Assembly: GCA_964581825.1 (NCBI GenBank)
Contig: CAZORB010000188.1
Span: 1-7,229 of the forward strand
Source: SYIM01 sp964581825
Lineage (GTDB): Bacteria > Pseudomonadota > Gammaproteobacteria > Burkholderiales > Burkholderiaceae_E
Direction of reading: 5' to 3'
DNA: 7,229 nucleotides
Shown here: one piece after another, positions 5,220 to 7,229 of the stretch
Layout: every line of letters begins with the position of its first letter
How positions within the stretch are numbered: position 1 is the stretch's first letter
Notes under the pieces: model-generated
Seen by the model: only the letters and a program-made list of their open reading frames with translations
Told to the model about the DNA's origin: nothing
Databases searched by the model: none
Program-made: the position numbers and the translations under genes

Positions 5220-5656
5220 TCGGGAAGCTCGCAGGCCGCCTTCAGCAGATCTGCATCGGGTGTATCGGGCGGCACATTGAACCAGTCGTCATTTTCGCTG
5301 GTGCCCAGCAGCTTGCCATCGCCCCCCGTCTGGCTGAAGTAACTGGCCTCCAGCCTGCGCGCGCGCTGGTCTTTGCAGTCGATCTGAACCAGCGCCCGAA
5401 ACGACCGTACGCCGCTGTACGCATACGGCGCAGGGTTGGTGATGGGCAACGGATGGTTGACCAGCACCCACACGCGCGCGAGGTCTCCCGCGCGGCGCGC
5501 GGTACCGGTTTCCATCATCCAGATGTCGCCATTGCGTGCCTTGCTCACCTCATTCCACTGAGCCTGTGCGCAGGCCGCGCCAGGGCCAAGTGTCAGTGCC
5601 AGTGAGATCGCGAGCGGCGCTGCATGGCAAACACGCATGGTTGAAAACACTTTCAT
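5084..5656 (-). CDS. Secreted surface-adhesin E-like (Adhesin_E) protein
   Basis: This 190-residue exported protein begins with a likely Sec signal peptide: basic/polar start, hydrophobic APLAISLALTLG, and an AQA site before Q33 at about residue 32. The mature part fits the small Adhesin_E ('surface-adhesin protein E') pattern. It has a Trp near the start (W34), IWMMETGTARRAGDLARVWVL, a Ser/Phe strand SGVRSFRALVQIDC with C94, ASYFSQ, DDWFNVPPDTPDADLLKAAC with C142, then the tail. The two cysteines probably form a disulfide. From about residue 147 the protein is a ~44-residue Ala/Pro/Gly-rich tail lying opposite the end of the RlmN-like gene. The start at 5656 is chosen because its ATG forms TGATG with the GtrA gene stop (1-base overlap). 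ATGs at 5683 and 5638 are alternatives, and none has a clear ribosome binding site. It is third in the - strand run after a glycosyltransferase and GtrA, so an envelope role is likely. The precise function is unknown. Confidence 0.75.
   Translation of the reverse strand: MKVFSTMRVCHAAPLAISLALTLGPGAACAQAQWNEVSKARNGDIWMMETGTARRAGDLARVWVLVNHPLPITNPAPYAYSGVRSFRALVQIDCKDQRARRLEASYFSQTGGDGKLLGTSENDDWFNVPPDTPDADLLKAACELPDQAPATPAAGAGAGAPPAAATAAPARNTPAAGAAPRPPGARPAGG
5121..5215. repeat. Cluster of perfect GC-rich inverted repeats at the convergent gene junction
   Basis: Within the overlap of the two convergent genes there are at least five perfect inverted repeats. GCTGCG (5121-5126) pairs with 5129-5134. 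CGCCCGCA (5125-5132) pairs with 5143-5150. GGGCGCT (5174-5180) pairs with 5183-5189. GCGCCCGCG (5184-5192) pairs with 5207-5215. Nested inside the last is CGCCTGC (5191-5197), which pairs with 5199-5205. Several are mutually exclusive, so alternative folds are possible. They lie just before the + strand stop and inside the 3' end of the - strand gene. They could aid transcript ending or stability in both directions, but no T-run follows on either strand, so this is not a standard intrinsic terminator. Confidence 0.6.
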
Positions 5657-6066
5657 CAGAGTGATCGCTGTTTGAAGACCCATTGGCGCGAAGCGACGAA
5701 ATTGAACACCATACAGAGCCCGGTGGCCAGTCCCTGAGCAAACCAGACCGGTGCCTCGAATGAACCGTGGGCCAGCCGAAACAGCAACGCATTCAGCACG
5801 ATGGATCCGGCCACGACCACAGTGTGCCTGGGCAATGCCCGGGCGTGCGGCACATCCGACTCAAACGTGTGGCGACGGTTCGCCCAGTAGGCCACAGCGG
5901 CGCCCACCAGCGACCCGAGAAATGTCGCGACAAGCGGGGAGGCCCATCGCAGAATGATTAGCGCGGCCATTACTGCGAAGTGTGCAAGCGTGGCAGCGCC
6001 GCCCACCACCGCAAAGCGCATCGCCTGGGTGATCAGGCTTACCGGGCTGCGACCTGGGGCGCTCAT
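5656..6066 (-). CDS. GtrA family membrane protein
   Basis: This is a 136-residue inner-membrane protein with about four hydrophobic segments, at roughly 17-39, 43-62, 81-98 and 105-125. GtrA-family hallmarks are visible: RFAVVGGAATLAHF near the start, a WANRRHTF motif (61-68) after the second segment, and FNFVASRQWVFK (121-132) at the C-terminus. GtrA proteins are proposed to help flip undecaprenyl-phosphate-linked sugars across the membrane for glycosyltransferases that modify O-antigen, teichoic acid or arabinogalactan. The start overlaps the glycosyltransferase stop by four bases (ATGA on the - strand), and its stop overlaps the next start (TGATG), so all three genes look translationally coupled. 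The partner that usually loads the sugar onto the lipid (a GT2 DPM1-like enzyme) is not in the window and may lie beyond the right edge. Confidence 0.9.
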   Translation of the reverse strand: MSAPGRSPVSLITQAMRFAVVGGAATLAHFAVMAALIILRWASPLVATFLGSLVGAAVAYWANRRHTFESDVPHARALPRHTVVVAGSIVLNALLFRLAHGSFEAPVWFAQGLATGLCMVFNFVASRQWVFKQRSL

Positions 6067-7229
6067 TGCGCAGTTCCAGCGTGTTCCGCCAGCGCCCGGC
6101 CGGTATGCGGAGGCACTTCGAACACCGTCAGCCGCTGCTCAATGGGATGAGGAAACCGCCAGCCGCTGCGCGCTGCAACGATGGTGCGGGGTGCGATCGG
6201 CAGGCCTCTGGCCTCGAGCCAATCCCGTGCGCGCGACTGGCACGCGCTGCCACCCGGCAGCGGCGGGCAGAGCAGCACGCCGTGTTCGCGAGTCCAGTTG
6301 GGATGCGGGGCCAGCGATGCCTCGCGGCTGTCAGGAAATCCGGGCAGGGCGCGGATCGCCGGGTCAACATAAAACGCGAGCATTGCGTTATCGGGCCAGG
6401 CGCCGCCCGACCAGCCGAGTCGCTGCTCCGGGTGCCGCGCACGCCAATCGCTGACCACCGCCTGCGCGAGCGGCTGGGTGGCGCGGTAGTAATCGCGCTG
6501 TCCGGTGAGCGCGTACCCCACCGCCAGCGCAGCAGATACGAGCAATACCGCCCCCAGCACATAGACGGTCAGCCGCGGGGAGGTGATACGTGTGACCGCA
6601 TCCGAGGGCCCATGCCCTGCAGCGTGCTTGCCGACCTCTGTGGTCGACGCGGCCGACAGGTTGCGCAGCCAAAGCAGCGGAAACGCGAAACCGATCGGAA
6701 TCGCCCAAGGCGTAGAAAGCTCGACCGCCCCGGTCAGACCGAAGCCGAGACTTGCAGCCCACGGTGTGAACGCGATCCAAAACACGCTGTCGCGCCAGCC
6801 TGCCGGGCGCCATGCGCAAGCGAGCAGGCCCAGCAGACGAGGGCGCTCGCCCTGGCGTTTCATCGCCACGAAGAACACCCCTACGCAGGCAAGCCAGCCG
6901 GGTGCCCAGTAAAAAAAAGGTGCCAGCGCAAATCGCGCAGTCATGGAGGCGCTGACCTGTCCGCCGCCCTGGTCGAACGCGTAATGCAGCATTGCGAAAC
7001 CGCTTGCCTGCAACCACAGCACATGCGGTACCAGCGCTGCCAGGGTCACAGCGAGCGTCCACCAGGGGCGTGGGCTCGCGAACCAGCTGCGCGCGGCAGG
7101 ATGGGCGAGGGCCGCCAGAAACAGGCCCAACAGCAAAACGCCGCTGTAGTACTTGCTGAGCATTGCCGCGGCACAGCACAGCCCGCACAACGTGCTCCAG
7201 GCCAGGCCCTGCCAGCCGGTGCGGGTCAG
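6063..7229 (-). CDS. GT39/ArnT-like membrane glycosyltransferase, partial (N-terminus beyond right edge)
   Basis: The frame runs in from the right edge with no stop or credible start; the TTG at 7190 is internal. This leaves 388 C-terminal residues of a polytopic membrane protein. The early LCGLCCAAAMLSKYYSGVLLL is typical of the PMT_2/GT39 glycosyltransferase fold, where a 'G...LSKY' helix follows the catalytic first periplasmic loop. The Asp/Glu catalytic residues expected in that loop are outside the window. More hydrophobic helices follow, around TLAVTLAALVPHVLWL, FFYWAPGWLACVGVFF, SVFWIAFTPWAASLGF, IPIGFAFPLLWL and VYVLGAVLLVSAALAV. The last ~130 residues form a soluble, presumably periplasmic domain with WPDNAMLAFYVDPAIRALPG and two cysteines flanking PPLPGGSA. 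Such enzymes move a sugar from an undecaprenyl-phosphate carrier to lipid A, O-antigen or protein; the acceptor here is unknown. The stop overlaps the GtrA start as ATGA. A run of eight A on the + strand (6911-6918) lies inside it, with the frame intact. Confidence 0.85.
   Translation of the reverse strand: MTRTGWQGLAWSTLCGLCCAAAMLSKYYSGVLLLGLFLAALAHPAARSWFASPRPWWTLAVTLAALVPHVLWLQASGFAMLHYAFDQGGGQVSASMTARFALAPFFYWAPGWLACVGVFFVAMKRQGERPRLLGLLACAWRPAGWRDSVFWIAFTPWAASLGFGLTGAVELSTPWAIPIGFAFPLLWLRNLSAASTTEVGKHAAGHGPSDAVTRITSPRLTVYVLGAVLLVSAALAVGYALTGQRDYYRATQPLAQAVVSDWRARHPEQRLGWSGGAWPDNAMLAFYVDPAIRALPGFPDSREASLAPHPNWTREHGVLLCPPLPGGSACQSRARDWLEARGLPIAPRTIVAARSGWRFPHPIEQRLTVFEVPPHTGRALAEHAGTAQ

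Noticed and set aside
5954..6454. + strand frame of 166 codons opposite GtrA and the glycosyltransferase
   Set aside because: Arg/Ala-rich composition typical of a shadow frame; the opposite strand has clear membrane-protein families.
1..7229. Defence island, prophage or transposon
   Set aside because: No nuclease, integrase, transposase, phage protein, terminal repeats or CRISPR repeats were seen, and base composition looks even across the window.

Overview
The window is a densely packed, visibly GC-rich bacterial chromosome segment. Its codon choice, the RlmN-type paralogue and the GtrA/Adhesin_E-type genes suggest a betaproteobacterium, probably Burkholderiales. This is inference from gene style; there is no rRNA or marker gene to confirm it. 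No tRNA, CRISPR array, insertion sequence or phage gene was seen, and no gene-free stretch exceeds 300 bases.

Left part, + strand (1-5219): an operon-like run of seven reading frames with very short gaps or 4-base ATGA overlaps. In order they are: (1) the C-terminal end of an unidentified, possibly amidohydrolase-like protein; (2) a ring-opening amidohydrolase whose motifs match cyanuric acid amidohydrolase (AtzD/TrzD) rather than barbiturase; (3, 4) the ATPase and permease of a NitT/TauT/SsuBC-type ABC importer; (5) a LOG/TIGR00730-type nucleotide phosphoribohydrolase; (6) a DUF3830 cyclophilin-like protein; (7) an RlmN-like radical SAM protein. The first six fit a catabolic or salvage unit for a cyclic imide or oxidised nucleobase. 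The importer would bring in the compound, the amidohydrolase would open the ring, and the LOG and DUF3830 proteins would take part in ways not yet defined. The importer's substrate-binding protein and the enzymes expected after ring opening (biuret and allophanate hydrolases) are not in the window. The RlmN-like gene is probably a housekeeping RNA-modification paralogue that happens to follow.

Right part, - strand (7229-5084): a three-gene run with 4-base and 1-base overlaps. It holds a glycosyltransferase of the GT39/ArnT-like membrane type (N-terminus beyond the right edge), a GtrA-family small membrane protein, and a secreted Adhesin_E-like protein. This looks like a cell-envelope glycosylation module.

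The two groups converge and overlap by 136 bases (5084-5219). In that zone both proteins have only Ala/Gly/Pro-rich tails, and the DNA holds several perfect GC-rich inverted repeats. The most interesting material is the cyanuric acid hydrolase operon with its coupled LOG and DUF3830 genes, followed by the overprinted convergent junction.
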